A stretch of 64,000 nt of DNA. It comes from Hypericum androsaemum. Lineage: Eukaryota; Streptophyta; Magnoliopsida; Malpighiales; Hypericaceae. Location: the NCBI GenBank assembly GCA_963995505.1, contig OZ023198.1:1116001-1180000 (forward strand). Direction: 5' to 3'. A model generated the notes under the pieces. It searched no databases and was not told the origin of the DNA. It saw only the letters and a program-made list of their open reading frames with translations. The number at the start of each line of letters is the position of its first letter. Within the stretch, counting starts at the first letter, position 1. The translations under genes and the position numbers were made by a program. Below are positions 22,873-34,592 of this stretch, piece after piece.

Positions 22873-24320
22873 ATGTTCTTATTGAGGAACGTGACCAGTT
22901 TAAATTATGAGACGGTAACAATAATCTACCGTTCAAAAGCTGAGATAAACAATGGTCTTTCGGTTGACATTGGGCACGACCCTTTGGTCCCTAGCTTACC
23001 TAACTATAGGATTGCCTCGCGGATCTCTGCCCCTTCCTCACTTGCTATTGTTTCTCATCTATTTTTCCATACTTCTGGTTGCTGGAATACTGACCTTATC
23101 CGAAATTTCTTTTCGCTTCCTGAACAGTTGGCGATCTCTAATATCATTTTGGGTTGTTGGCAGGCACCTGACCGGCTTCTATGAAAATGTAGCAATGATG
23201 GAATGTACACTGTCAAGCGAGGCTATATTTCCTTTAAGGAAGCCCGTTTCTCTTCTATGAATTTGCAGGCTTCAGATTCTAACGAATGCCCTCTTGACCC
23301 CGGGATATGGCGACGGCTTTGGAAACTGAAAGTCCCTCCTAAGCTGCAAAACTTTGTTTGGCGACTTTTCAAAAATGTCTTACCTCTAGCTGCTATTTTG
23401 TTTAGGAGACAGCTTGCTCATTCTCCTATTTTCCAGATGTATTGTCTTGAGGATGAGTCTGTTATTCACTTGCTGTTTACATGCCCTCGCGCCTATGCCA
23501 CGTGATTTTTAAGCCCGTGTGAGCTCAGATTTGATGGCTTGATTCACACGACATTTGGTTCACGGTTCACTTCTATCCTTGACTTGCTATAGTCACCTGA
23601 GGATCAGGAGTTGAAAATCCTTGTGGTGTTCATTTGTTATGCATTTGGTTGGCCAGAAACAAATTTTTGTATGAAGGGGTTTCTATTGACCCAATTGCTA
23701 CCTTGAACTATGCTTCTTATTTATCTGGGTATCAGCTTTGAATATGCAGTAGATAAGTAGGGATGCTACTTCTCCAACTTCATGGAGTCAAAGCTGATAC
23801 TCTGGGAATTGGAGCTGTGAAGTTCAACTATGATGCCTTTTGGCTGAATGCGTCAGATTCGGCTGGATTGGCTGCAGTTGCTAGGAATCATTTAGACCTC
23901 GTAGTGGAAGGTCCGGCTAATTTAAGAGTAGCTCTGTCGCCGTTGGAAGCGGAGCTTCTAGATGTGGAGCTTGCCCTCAAGATGATCAAAGTGAAGTATC
24001 AGGGAATCCATACCATTATGGAGACGGACTGCCTTTTGGCGTACAATTTCTTGAATGATCATTTCCTATTCATCCATTGGCAAGTGGAAGCGCTTGTCTG
24101 TAAAATTAAGTTGTTTCTTGGTGATTTGCCAAATTGTACACTAAAATTGACCCCGCGTGAGCTTAACCTGGTTGAAGATTGGTTAAGCAAATTATATAGC
24201 CACGGGTCTCTTCCCGGGGATCGGAGATCTGTTCCCTCTGGGGAGCTCGATGCCCTCTTGTTTACGAATTTTCTTACTTGATGGTTAATATATTTGGAAG
24301 TACTTTTACCCTAAAAAAGA
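22873..24320 (+). pseudogene. 5'-truncated LINE, ORF2 C-terminal half
   Basis: Three consecutive blocks in plant LINE order. The pre-zf-RVT segment is at about 22950-23185 (CWNTDLIRNFFSLPEQLAIS, APDRLL). After a frameshift and stop, the zf-RVT domain is at 23203-23505 (LWKLKVPPKLQNFVWRLFKN, DESVIHLLFTCPRAY). The RNase H-like domain is at 23763-24281: first acidic residue in FNYDAF, Glu in SPLEAEL, Asp in METDCLLAY. The RNase H part is still open for 172 codons with three plausible acidic residues, so this copy is younger than the one at 18490-19720. The 3' end is a short A-rich stretch near 24310-24320. Confidence 0.85.
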
Positions 24321-26310
24321 TAAACGGATCCCAAAAGCAGCAACAAATTACTAGTGTAATACTTTGCAAATGGGAACATTGTATATTTCAAAATAATATT
24401 GTGGATTAGTTCAACGGAGCGGTAGATAAATTTTTTCTTAAATCTGTAATATTTAATATCGTGTATTATCGGGTGTTATTTATTGTGTGACTCTTCTAAA
24501 AATATTTTTATAAATAAATTTAATTTTCTTATCACATGTACAATTTTTTTAAATGTAAAATTTATAAATAGTAATATTTGTAATTTTTATAGTGTAAAAT
24601 TACCTTCTAGTTGTGACCACCAATTTTATTAAACACCTAGTGTAGTAAAAAACTCGACGAAGCCTTCTGAACTTCTTGCGATAAACAGACTTCCGACAAA
24701 TGTCAATACATTTGTGATGGCTCATTTTGTGGTGGAGAAAGGGGGGAAGTTGCATGAAATATCTTTGTTTAAGATGCATGCACTTGTCTTATGGCCCTAC
24801 CTTTGCTAGATGTTAAGAAAAGTAATAATGTGAATGTGTTTTTTTTTTTGTGATAAGGAATGTGAATGTGTTTGGATGTTGTCTTTTATCTTTTCTTAAT
24901 TCTTAGAAACATCGGAGGAAAGGCACCACTCGATGAGTATCATAATTCAAGTTGGGAAACATAGAATCTCGCCAAATTCCATTTTATTATCATGATTTGA
25001 TTGACTTTTATGCTACCATCACGTTGCTTATGACCGATGAAAAACAAAATTTTTAATTGACATTCTACTATCTGGAAATTTTTTTTTTGGAAAAAGTAAC
25101 CCTAAGTATTATTAGGAAAAAATGGTTTAATTTTTTTTGAAAAACAAATCCGAGAAGACTCATCTCTCTTGTAATATTATTTTTTTGATTTATTTTCAAT
25201 TTCTAATTTAATAATACTTAGAATTATTTTCGTCCAAACAATATGTTCAAATAGTATAGTGTTTTAACTAGGGAAACCTATGGCACTTAATCAAATATTT
25301 TTAAACTATATTGTAGTAATATGTTGTAATATCTCGTTTGAGATATATTAAGAAATAATCGGGTACACCTTGTACCGAAAAATTCAATCACTCATTTTTT
25401 TTCCTTTTTTAGTATAAAACATTTTAGGGCTGAGCAAACTTGTCTCGCCGAATCATTTATTGATCAGTTATATTCGTTCTCTCTTTTTTAAACAAAATAT
25501 CTACTTCAAAATAAAATTTAATATCTTCAAAATAAAATTTACTGTCTTCAAAATTTACAACCCAACACAACCCGCCCTTTTATGATGTTTATTGGTGACC
25601 ACCCATGCCACATCACTAAATAAATAAATAATTTTTCTCTAATCTATCTATAATCAATTTATGTTTACATATAAATTGTACAAAATTAGTATAACGCCTA
25701 TACAAATTCAGAAAGGTCTAGGGTTCAAGTCCTAGCAAGTGTAATCATGGTGTAAAAATTTATCTTACAAATTAAATTATAATAAATATACAAAAATTAT
25801 ATTTTTTTATTAATAGACAGTTTTCATAGTATTATCTATACAAATTTTTTAATAAAATTGATTGGGCTCTATTTATTAAAAATTGAAAATATTAAGCTAT
25901 ATTTATAAAAAATTAAAAAATATGAATCTAAAATATTGTACTCTAGTATAGATAATTAAAAATTATGAGTTTTCATATTTTTACTGAATAATATTGTGTG
26001 TTGTTTCACTCGATTATATTGAAGAAAAAAATATTAGAGGCGAGGACCAGGTCAGGGGCTGTCGCCCGCCCATGGTCACGACCAGGCAACCTTTTAATTT
26101 TTTTAATTTTGTAATTTTTTTCGTATAGTCTTTAGTGTGACCAGGCCACACCTAGTCACCAACAAGTATGGTAAGGGTTAACATATGAATCTAAAGTTAC
26201 CTAATAGGAATTCTTTTTTCTCCATTGATGAAAACATGTCATTTTTAATGTTATGTTGTCCCGTATAACAACTTTAGTAAATCTAAGGCTTTTTGTGGGA
26301 GACCATGTAG
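24321..26310. other. AT-rich intergenic region
   Basis: About 2 kb without a supported gene. Near 26040-26160 a GC-richer patch (GGCGAGGACCAGGTCAGGGG, then GACCAGGCCACACC) may be repeat-derived. Confidence 0.5.
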
Positions 26311-26740
26311 ATATCAACGGGTATGGATTGGGTACGGAATGTCCAGATTCTGAACTGTTCAGAATGAACACACGCGGAGTTTTTTTACAAAAATGTTAAA
26401 ATACGGGGACCAAAATGAAAAAATCTACGCGCAAACACAGGCCTGAAATAAATGCCATTATGACCTAACTATGCATGCCAGTATGACTTTTTTTCAAAAA
26501 TGCTAAAATACAGGGACCTAAATAAAAAAAACCACGCTCGTCATTATCATTAACGGGATATGCTGCTGTCACAAATACACATGTCATTATCACATAACTG
26601 CGCATGCCAGTATCACATAACTGTACATGCCAGTATGACATAACTGCGTTTGCCAGCACGGTCCCCCCTTTACTCCAAACCGTTCGGAATGATTTCTTCA
26701 CTCCATACACAATCCAAACCCAATATCAACTATCTCCCAC
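26311..26740. mobile_element. Possible MITE with imperfect terminal inverted repeats
   Basis: The left end GATATCAACGGGTATGGATT and the complement of the right end GATATTGGGTTTGGATT match loosely over about 35-60 bp, with GGAATG and GAATGA blocks inside. Between them are a short direct repeat (AAAAATG-TAAAATAC-GGGACC, near 26388 and 26497) and about three copies of a 24-27 bp unit with GCCAGTATGACATAACTGCG. No target duplication was resolved. Confidence 0.35.
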
Positions 26741-27204
26741 TAATATTTGAATAATCCCAATAAATGCGAAGATTATGACTCTTAGTACATGTGATGCCTC
26801 CCATAATTGGAACAAACAAGAGGAAAAAAAGGCAAAACAGAGGAAATAGAGTCATCCCAAAAAACAAATACAAAGACCAGAGAATTCTACGCTGTTTATT
26901 TGTAATATGTAAATATCATTATTATTAATATATTGATTTCTCTTCCCATCCCACAAAAGTTCCGACCTTTATCAACCTCTTCCTTGTTTCAGGTAGATAT
27001 GTTCTTTAATCCTTCTGGCTCGGATCAGTCTGATTTGGATTTGTCTTGTGTTCATGTTTGATTGATCAATTGGGGTCCTTTGGGGTTTGTTTGAGGACCG
27101 ATGTGATATGGGTTAATTCCCTTTTTTTTTCTTAATCTAAAGAAAGTGTTTGATGGTTTTTGTGGGTTTGAGAATAATCGGTGGTTGTTGGTTTTTATTA
27201 TTAT

Positions 27205-28000
27205 TTTATAAGTCAAGATATCGTATTAATATTTCAAATATATATACATATCACCTAATAAATGGTAACATTCAATCACATGAGGCCCAACCCAATTGGA
27301 GAACCAGAGGGAGCCCATATCCAAAAGTACCCAAAGACCAAAAGAAAAACAGACAAACCCGCCAAAATGAAAGGCCGCATGGGAAGCAGGAGAGACCAAC
27401 ACCATGGGCCCCAATTCTTCCTCCCCACTCGAGCTGCCAAAGTGCGAAGCTAAGCAAGCATCCACCAAGAAAAAAAATGTTATTGTCTCAAAAGGAGCAG
27501 CCCATGCGCGGATCAACAACAAACATGCAGATCTTCAATTGGCCACGGTTTGTAGCTTTAACTTTCATCCCCAATACCGTGCATGTGGAAATCTTTTTGT
27601 TGCTGGCGTAGAAATGTTCTTGTTAGAGAATCTGTGTGCATATGCCCATCTTGACTTTCTTCATGGTGGTTTAAGAGAATCAAGGTATAGGACCAGGTCT
27701 AGATTGCACAATTCTGATAGTGAGTTGGACCAAATTAACCACTCCCTCGCCTGCATAATCTACCTGTTGATAACCTGATTCAATTCAGGTAGTTGTTCCT
27801 CAAAGATTACCTTGTTTCTCATATCCCAAATGCTCCACAAGACCGAACCAAAAATAGCAAACCAGATGTTCTTCATTTTTTGGCCACGGACCAGACCTGT
27901 CCAGCAGGTTTAAAGGGTCCTCTTGTCTTGTGCAGAATTGTTTGGGATGTATACAACAAGGAAGGAACATGTTTTAGATTCTTATATTTTCTTTATTGAT
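27205..28000 (-). pseudogene. LINE 3'-end fragment
   Basis: The minus strand at about 27890-27770 encodes IFGSVLWSIWDMRNKVIFEE, characteristic of the segment between the zf-RVT and RNase H-like domains of plant LINE ORF2. The tail of the fragment runs to an A/T-rich end (ACTTATAAAATAATAATAAAA) near 27205. Stops occur throughout. The limits are approximate. Confidence 0.5.
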
Positions 28001-29473
28001 CATGTTTATAATATCCAGTGTTGTCTTTTTAAATTGTTGGCAGGGCAGGAATGTTTTTTGTGGATGCTTTACCTGATCAAATTGGTTTGGGACATCTTTA
28101 TTCGGGTCAAGAAATATGAAATTTTTTTATTTGTAAATTTTTATGCCAAATAATTACACCATATCATATTTGAAGCATGGAAATAATCTACGCCTTCTAT
28201 CGCTTAATGGATAATAATGAACAAAGACGATCCCTTCGGGCTTGATACGGAATGAGAGTGAGTAGGATCGGTAGGGTATAGGTAAGACCTTACACATATT
28301 TTAGTTTGGAGAGTTTGACATATATCTTATTTGTGACCTTTAAAAAATTTCATTATTAGATTCATACTCTTACTTTTAGTGTCTGCAGAGTCTACAGGGT
28401 ATGTAGGGTCTTGACTCTTGTATTAGATGAAAGACGTTTTTATAATTTTTAACATAAAATTTTAATTTTATATATAGTTAAAAAAAATTTAAATACAAGA
28501 CATTTCATACTTTATACATCAACATTCAATAAAAATGCCAAGAAATAATAAAACATCAATTTTTATAATTTAAGTTAAATGGTAGATATTTTTTTTCAAA
28601 TTTCAAATACATAAACATAATGAATATGTGTTGATTAATCATGAATTATCTAATATATCAATAAAAAAATTAGAATTATAAGTATTTTGAATTTCAGAGA
28701 GAATATTATCAAAAATTGAAGCATATTAAGGAATATTTGAAAATTCTATTACAATTTAGAAGTACAAAAATAAAAATAAAAATAAAAAAGTCTAATTAGA
28801 GTGAAATTAGGGTTTAAGTTAGGATAGGGTTCAAAGTAGGGTAAAAAGGTAAGGGTAAGATATGAATTCATATGATTCATACACTACTCTAGATCCCACT
28901 TCTAAAAGTGAAACTCATAATCAATATCTTACCTTAGATTCAGTCAAAGTCAACATATCCTAGATCTACGGGGTAAGGGTAGGGCATCGTCTACAGATAT
29001 GTCATCCCTAATCTTGATGCGATGCTTGTGTTATGAGTCACATTTTCACCCATTTGCAAGCGGCGTCTCGAATTAAATTGTAGGAGTGCAATGAACTGGT
29101 CAGCTGCGGCGACATGGAAACCCTATTCGAAAGCTGGATGGGAGTGGTATGTACCGGAGAAAGCAATGGTTCAAGATTCTAGCATCGGTAATGTGGAACA
29201 TCTGGACCTATGGAGTGGACAAATTGGTCCGGATTGTGCTTGATTTATTGCAGGCAATAATAGCAAAACAAACAATGAAATAAATATAAACTCGTGAAAG
29301 TGATAATACATGAATGAATCAAATTAAAAAATAGCTAAAACACTGAAATAATTATGATCGATGTGAACCGTAAATCACACAGTGTTGCCTTGGGTAACAA
29401 CGACAGGGTCCATCTTCCTGTCTCAGTCTTCCCGATAGCTCAAGATCCTGTATCTATGTCCTTGACCAGGTTC
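28001..29473. other. Intergenic, no recognised feature
   Basis: AT-rich, with a GGGTAAGGGTAGGG-like patch near 28800-29000. The last 200 bp may be decayed sequence downstream of the F-box pseudogene. Confidence 0.45.
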
Positions 29474-29962
29474 TCAAACGATCTCATATATTTCATCTTC
29501 TGATTCGTCTAATGGAGGAAGAAGGGTGCTTTCCTTTGTGAACGGATTGCACACATATAAGCCGTTATTATATGGCTCGAGCAAGATCAGGTCCTCCGAC
29601 GTGGACGCAATCCAGTTGCCATCGCACCGATCTGATACGTAGCTGAGATCGAAGCGGAGTTCCTTTAAGATGGTGGGATCAGCCTCCAAGGGAAACCACA
29701 GACCTTCCTTTTGAAACGGTAATTGTATTAAACTGCAATCCATAGGCAGTGCATGGTCGTCCGTGCTTGGATAGTTAGAGAACGAGCGGGTGGCATATTG
29801 GGGAGAGGAAATGATAGAGTTCCAGAGTCTCGAGACCGCTCTCATGCTCCTTGCGGCTTACGGGGGAACCCTAATCAGCACTTCAAAGAGTAGATCGGCT
29901 GGAAGATCATCCAACTGGCTCATGAAGGTGGTGGACGGAGAGGATTTTTCTTGCGATGGCAT
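29474..29962 (-). pseudogene. F-box protein gene, broken by stop codons
   Basis: From an ATG at 29962 (MPSQEKSSPS...) the frame shows an F-box: DDLPADLLFEVLIRVPP, then an in-frame TAA just upstream of AARSMRAVSRLWNSIISSP. The same frame continues for 120 residues (LWFPLEADPTILKEL, LYVCNPFTKESTLLPPL), like the first part of an F-box-associated domain of the KIB/DUF295 or FBA type. It then stops at 29474 (IYEIV), far short of the usual 350-400 residues. F-box proteins select targets for SCF ubiquitin ligases. With two stops and no downstream domain this copy should be inactive, unless translation restarts at the internal Met at 29845. Confidence 0.8.
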
Positions 29963-30760
29963 GGTTACGTGACTACAATAGACTTTGTTTTTGAATATGG
30001 TCCGGGAGCGGCGTTGAGGGATAAACCTATATGAAATACTTTCCGACAAGAGTCTATAAACCCTAATAATAATGATAAAGACTATATCTAAAAGTCGTCC
30101 CCACGGAGGAAATTTCATTTGGACCATCACATTTTATTAAAAATCGTGTCTACAGATCTAACATTCATTAAAAATCGTTTCTATAACCAAAATCACTTGA
30201 TCCATTTAAGTGGGGACATGACTTGTCCCCACTTAATCCAACCCCGTCTACTAGGGTGTTGTGTCTTTTGGAATTCCCCGGGTCGCTATTTATTGGGCTT
30301 CTCTACGTTTTGGATCTTTCATGGACTTCTATACTGGGGTCCTCGGCCTATTTTATGGGGTTTCAAGAGGAGTGTCGGGCAATTCATGACATAGGTAATT
30401 GCAATAGGAATCTTGATGTTATTCTGCGTAGAGTTAAGACTAGTGGTGTTAACTCTTTTTCTCTATTGCGATTTTTTTAATTAGATTTTATCGGAACAAA
30501 TTTTAATGAGTTCCGCGCTATGAGATGGGGGTTTCTACACTGGTTCTAGATGTAAATGTAAATATTACCATTAACTATAAAATTTATCGATAACAAAATA
30601 AATACTATCTTCTATTTTTTCTTCACGTTTCAACTTTAGTATAACCGTTTCAATTTTAATTGCAGTCCTATCTCGAACATATTTTTTTCATAACTTTTAA
30701 TTCCGCTTGTCATTAAACTAGAACTCTATCTACTGCAAAACTCTTTCTATTAATTTTTTG
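29963..30760. other. Intergenic between the F-box pseudogene and a Pack-MULE
   Basis: The first 100-150 bp may be the old F-box 5' region. A plus-strand frame at 30223-30480 has no recognisable domain and is probably chance. Confidence 0.45.
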
Positions 30761-31272
30761 GTAAAAGTACACTTTAGTACCCTATAGTATGACGTATTTC
30801 AAGTTTAGGATACGTGGTTTAAAGTTTCAGATTTGGTCCATGTGGTTATTTTTTTCGGACATGTCTCGGTTCCGGGCAGTCCTGATAGTTACCCGGTCAT
30901 TTGGCCATCCACGTTGGTACCACATCACCCAAAACAATGCCGTTTGGCATCCTATGTGGATGTTCGTTGGTTAAGTCGTCGCTCACGTGGCATATCGCAA
31001 ATTACCAAATGAATTCTAACTTGTTAACAAATTATCAAAAACCTATTCTTCCTCCCTCCTCCAACCTTCATCTTCTTCCTCCCGAATCCTACTTCTCTAC
31101 TCAAAATCCATAGAAATTAAACCACACAAATTAACCAAAAACTAGGGGATGAACGAAGTGTTAGGTGTGTCACAACACTCGTAGCAAACAACAAGCAAGT
31201 CCAAGTGCCAAGAAATAGAGCAAATGACGCAATCATGTAATAGATTTGGTACGAACAAGACTCAACCTCAAA

Positions 31273-31410
31273 TTAAATTCCAACAACGGCGACGATGTCG
31301 GACCCCACAAATGGGCCAAGCCAGTAGACCCACTGGGAATCCCACGTCCAGCTCACGACAGCCGAGTTCATGGAGGCTCTGTCGAAGGTCTCGGCGGCCA
31401 GGATGTTGGC
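31273..31410 (-). pseudogene. Captured tonoplast aquaporin (TIP) fragment
   Basis: The minus-strand frame reads [15 protein letters not shown], then [20 protein letters not shown], then a stop. This matches the loop E/helix 6 part of TIP aquaporins, where GANILAGGAFDGASMNPAV and VSWTWxxHWVYWxGP are conserved. About five residues covering the second NPA motif and the next turn are missing (ASMN joins SAVVSW), so the pore motif is destroyed. It follows directly, in another frame, on the USP fragment. Confidence 0.78.
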
Positions 31411-31544
31411 TCCGTCGTCGGCGACCACCTCCAGAAATATCGAACACCGCACCTTCGACCCACCAAATGACTTGTTGTATTCCTCTCCTCCTCCTTCGTC
31501 TTCCTCTCTCAACCTGAACGCCGGGTTAAGCATGACGTGACTAG

Positions 31545-31721
31545 TGAGTTTCGATCGCCGCCATGAACGACGAGGGAGGAGTCGCCCTGGTCGGTGGAAC
31601 TTGGAAGAGCTATGGATCGAAGCCCGAGGTCGTCGAGGGCCCACCTTAGGGCGTTCATGCTCTCCTCGCTCCCATCCACGACCACCATCACATACCCAAG
31701 GTTCTTGACGGCGCCGCTCAT
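31545..31721 (-). pseudogene. Captured universal stress protein (USP) fragment
   Basis: From an ATG at 31721 the frame reads [20 protein letters not shown] followed by [16 protein letters not shown]. This is the N-terminal beta strand and first helix of plant UspA-domain proteins (V-x-V-D-G-S-E-x-S). Similarity fades after about 55 residues and the frame is lost toward the aquaporin piece. The upstream sequence up to the right arm could be the donor gene's 5' UTR. Confidence 0.78.
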
Positions 31722-32212
31722 CTTTTCCCCCTTTGATATCTCGTTAACCTAATTGCTTTTTTGTTTTAATTTTCTTGCCACCGTCGCACATGCTCTTTTT
31801 TCTTGTTGGGTTTGTCTAATTTTTTTGGCGTTTATGGGTTTTAATTTCACCGAGGATACCAGTTTATTGCTTGGGTTTGGAAATTTCAGTGAGCAAGAAA
31901 ATGAAGGTCGAAGTAGGGAGGAAGAAGAGCTTTTTGATAATTTGTTAACAAGTTGGGATTCATTTGGTAAGCGATATGTCATGTCAGCGACGACTTAATG
32001 AACGAAACATTTACGTAGGATGCCAAACGGCGTCATTTTGGGTGATGTGGTGGCAATGTGGCTGGCCAAATGACCGGGCAACTACCTAGACTGCCCGAGA
32101 CCGAGACATGTCCGGAAAAAAATAACCATAGGGACCAAATCTAAAACTTTAAACCACGTACCCTAAAATTAAAATACGTCAAATCACAGAGTACTAAAAT
32201 GTACTTTTATCT

Positions 32213-32916
32213 TATTTTAATGAAGACTGTCTATTGTTAATAAGTCGGGTCTATTAAAAATTTTAAATTTAACAATCTCAGTTTAGTCCTTTATTAGTAT
32301 CATTTAATATTACCGTCTACCCTATCCAAAATTACATAAAAATTATATTCGATCCTGCACTCTTACTCCTACTATAATCCTATACCCTAACCCCCAATCA
32401 AGCAACTTACCAAAAGAAAATCCAATCAAGCACTAGATTTCGGGATTACATTTTAGCCGATAAACAAGACTCCTTGGTTAGCCTTCGAAACCCAACCAAT
32501 TATCTCAGTTGTAAAACAACCCTAAATTTTTTTTCGGAAACTGTAAACTTTATTAAATGAGTCCACGAGTACAAGGGACGCCCAGAAAGCGAACAGTTGG
32601 TCAAGGAAAAAAAACTAAAAAGCAAGCAAAAACACTCAAGCCAAACCCACGGATAGGGCTGAGTTCGAAACCGAAAAAAATCTGACGCATCGCTAACCCG
32701 ACCAACCTGACTCACTGCCAAAAGTCAACCCATCGGAAAAAATTGTGTCGTAGGTAGGCGGTCGGTTTAAACTGACCGTGCGGTGTCGTTTCGGTGTGGA
32801 ATTTTTCCTAACCCGTTACACCGCCTCACCGACCAAAACGTCGTCGCCTTTAAGGCTTTAACACCCCTTCTTCTTCTCCGGTGTTGGATGGTACACATGC
32901 AGTAGCTTCTCCGGTG
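32213..32916. other. Intergenic DNA left of the gypsy insertion
   Basis: No domain was recognised. The last part (about 32854-33002) opens a plus-strand frame that appears to continue beyond the gypsy insertion; see the finding on the interrupted frame. Confidence 0.4.
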
Positions 32917-33002
32917 ATGTATGTGACGAATCAAATTACAGAAGAAGTTGAAGAGGTGTCAACACTCACAAAGAAGAAGAGCAAGTCAAAGGCCAAGAAA
33001 GT

Positions 33003-34592
33003 TGTTGGAGCACGAAATTAATGTCTCGAAGTGATGACGGTATATCTCCGGATGTGCGGGAATCGGCTCGAGCTCGTCGGAATGAGAAGCCCGGGCGAGA
33101 GGGCGAGACAGAGCGCTCAAGGGGAGCCCGGGCGAGAGGCCCCTCTCGCCCGCATAGACGAGGCCGAGCGCTCACGGGGAGCCCGGGCGAGAGGCCCCTC
33201 TCGCCCGCGTAGACGAGGCCGAGCGCTCACGGGGAGCCCGGGAGAGAGGCCCCTCTCGCCTGCGTAGACGAGGCCGAGCGCTCACGGGGAGCCCGGGCGA
33301 GAGGCCCCTCTCGCCCGCATAGACGGACGAGACCAAGCGAGGACTCTTCTCGCCCACATGGCCGAGTCCTATCGAGAAACTCGTCCGACTCAAAATAGGC
33401 GAGAGGTCGGTAGGAGACGCGAGCGAGAAGCCGAGTGAGAGGCCTACGGCAAGAGGCCGAGTGGGAGGCCTACAGCGAGAGGCCGAGTGGAAGGCCTACA
33501 GCGAGAGGCCGAGTGAGAGGCCTATGATGAGAGGCCGAGTGGCAAAAGGCCGAGCGAGAGGCCGAGTGGCAAAAGGCCGAGCGAGAGGCCGAGTGAGAGG
33601 CCTACGGCAAGAGGTCGAGTGGCGAAAGGCCGAGTGAGAGAACGAGTGGCGAGAGACCGAGTGAGAGGCCTACGGCGAGAGGCCGAGTGAGAGGCCTACG
33701 GCAAGAGGTCGAGTGGCGAAAGGCCGAGCGAGAGGCCGAGTGAGAGGCTTACGGCGAGAGGCCGAGTGGCAAAAGGCCGAGCGAGAGGCCGAGTGAGAGG
33801 CCTATGGCGAGAGGCCGGGCGAGAAGCCTAAGGCGGGAAGTCGGGCGAGAAACTTAAGGTCGGAAGCCTAAGGCGAGAAGACGAGCGAGAAGCCTAAGGC
33901 GAGAAGCCAACTTGAACCCGAGCGGGAAGCTCATTTGACCTTCGTAGTCGGGAAGGCAATTCCGAGAATAGGTCTACTTTGATTGTGGAGGCCGTTAGCT
34001 TGAGCCCATTTTGAGATTCACTTTGGGCCTGATGAGATGTCCGTCTTGGGCGATGACGGACTTGAGTCAAGATTGTGCGTGGGAGTTTGAGAAGGTCAAA
34101 ACGATATATAGTTTCCTAACTTGAGCCGAGATTCTCAATATTTGGCAAAACTTAGTAAGTTCCTCTTTAGGCCGCGATCGCTTGGTCGTCATGTTTTGAA
34201 AGCTTCCTATCCGAGGATGGGATTTGCTCATTTAAGGAAAACGGCTTGTATTGAGTCGAGAGGATCCCGTCATGTTAGGAACAAATAATTTTAAGCGGAT
34301 CTCTCGGGATTGAGACTTGGAGCCGAAGGTTTTGGAGGCGGTTTAGGATTTCCTATTGTGAAGGCGTGGAGGTTAGGTCAAGACACTCTATATAAGGAGG
34401 GCTCGGGCGAGTAATCGATCAACCAACAACACAACACACAACTACTTTAGTTTTACTTATCATTGTTGCTTTTCTTTTCCTTAGCCCGTAGTCCATAGCT
34501 CATAGCTTAGCCTAGCCTAGTTTAGTTAGACCGACCTTGGGACGACCACTCCGGATCCGTCTCGGGTTACTTGTTCACTTATCCCCGCAACA
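33003..34592 (+). repeat. 5' LTR of the gypsy-type element (1590 bp)
   Basis: The first half is GC-rich and repetitive: a 54-bp unit with GGGCGAGAGGCCCCTCTCGC at 33110-33320, then many GAGAGGCCGAGTG-type units to about 33900. The second half is ordinary, with a TATA box (CTATATAAGG at 34388-34397) about 200 bp before the end. The 3' LTR is 133 bp longer, mainly because it has more repeat units. Confidence 0.92.
33110..33900. repeat. GC-rich minisatellite inside the 5' LTR
   Basis: Three to four 54-bp units (33119 to about 33310), each holding the hairpin GGGCGAGAGG-CC-CCTCTCGCCC. They are followed by a long series of degenerate units built on GAGAGGCCGAGTGAGAGGCC and CTACGGCAAGAGG. The same array occurs in the 3' LTR (about 38480-39415) with a different copy number. 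Confidence 0.88.

Larger units (their letters stand above)
30761..32212. mobile_element. Pack-MULE with USP and aquaporin gene fragments
   Basis: Two inverted arms of about 325 bp bound the element: left about 30761-31085, right about 31890-32212. Shared blocks include AAAGTACA-TTTAGTAC, TACGTGGTTTAAAGTTT, CGGACATGTCTCGGT, GGTCATTTGGCC and TTGTTAACAAATTATCAAAA. The middle holds pieces of two unrelated host genes on the minus strand, which defines a Pack-MULE. No transposase is present. A clean target duplication was not found, so Mutator membership rests on the long arms and the gene capture. Confidence 0.8.

Noticed and set aside
27150..27778. Plus-strand frames of 124-153 codons
   Set aside because: They oppose the LINE fragment on the minus strand; composition only, no domain.
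30223..30480. 85-codon plus-strand frame
   Set aside because: No recognisable motif, and no splice or promoter context.
33021..33393. Arg/Gly/Pro-rich frames in the LTR
   Set aside because: Shadows of the 54-bp GC-rich repeat; no start context, and within LTR non-coding DNA.
33110..33900. A CRISPR-like array, because of regular repeats
   Set aside because: The units are contiguous degenerate GC-rich repeats without unique spacers, inside a plant LTR present at both ends of a retrotransposon.
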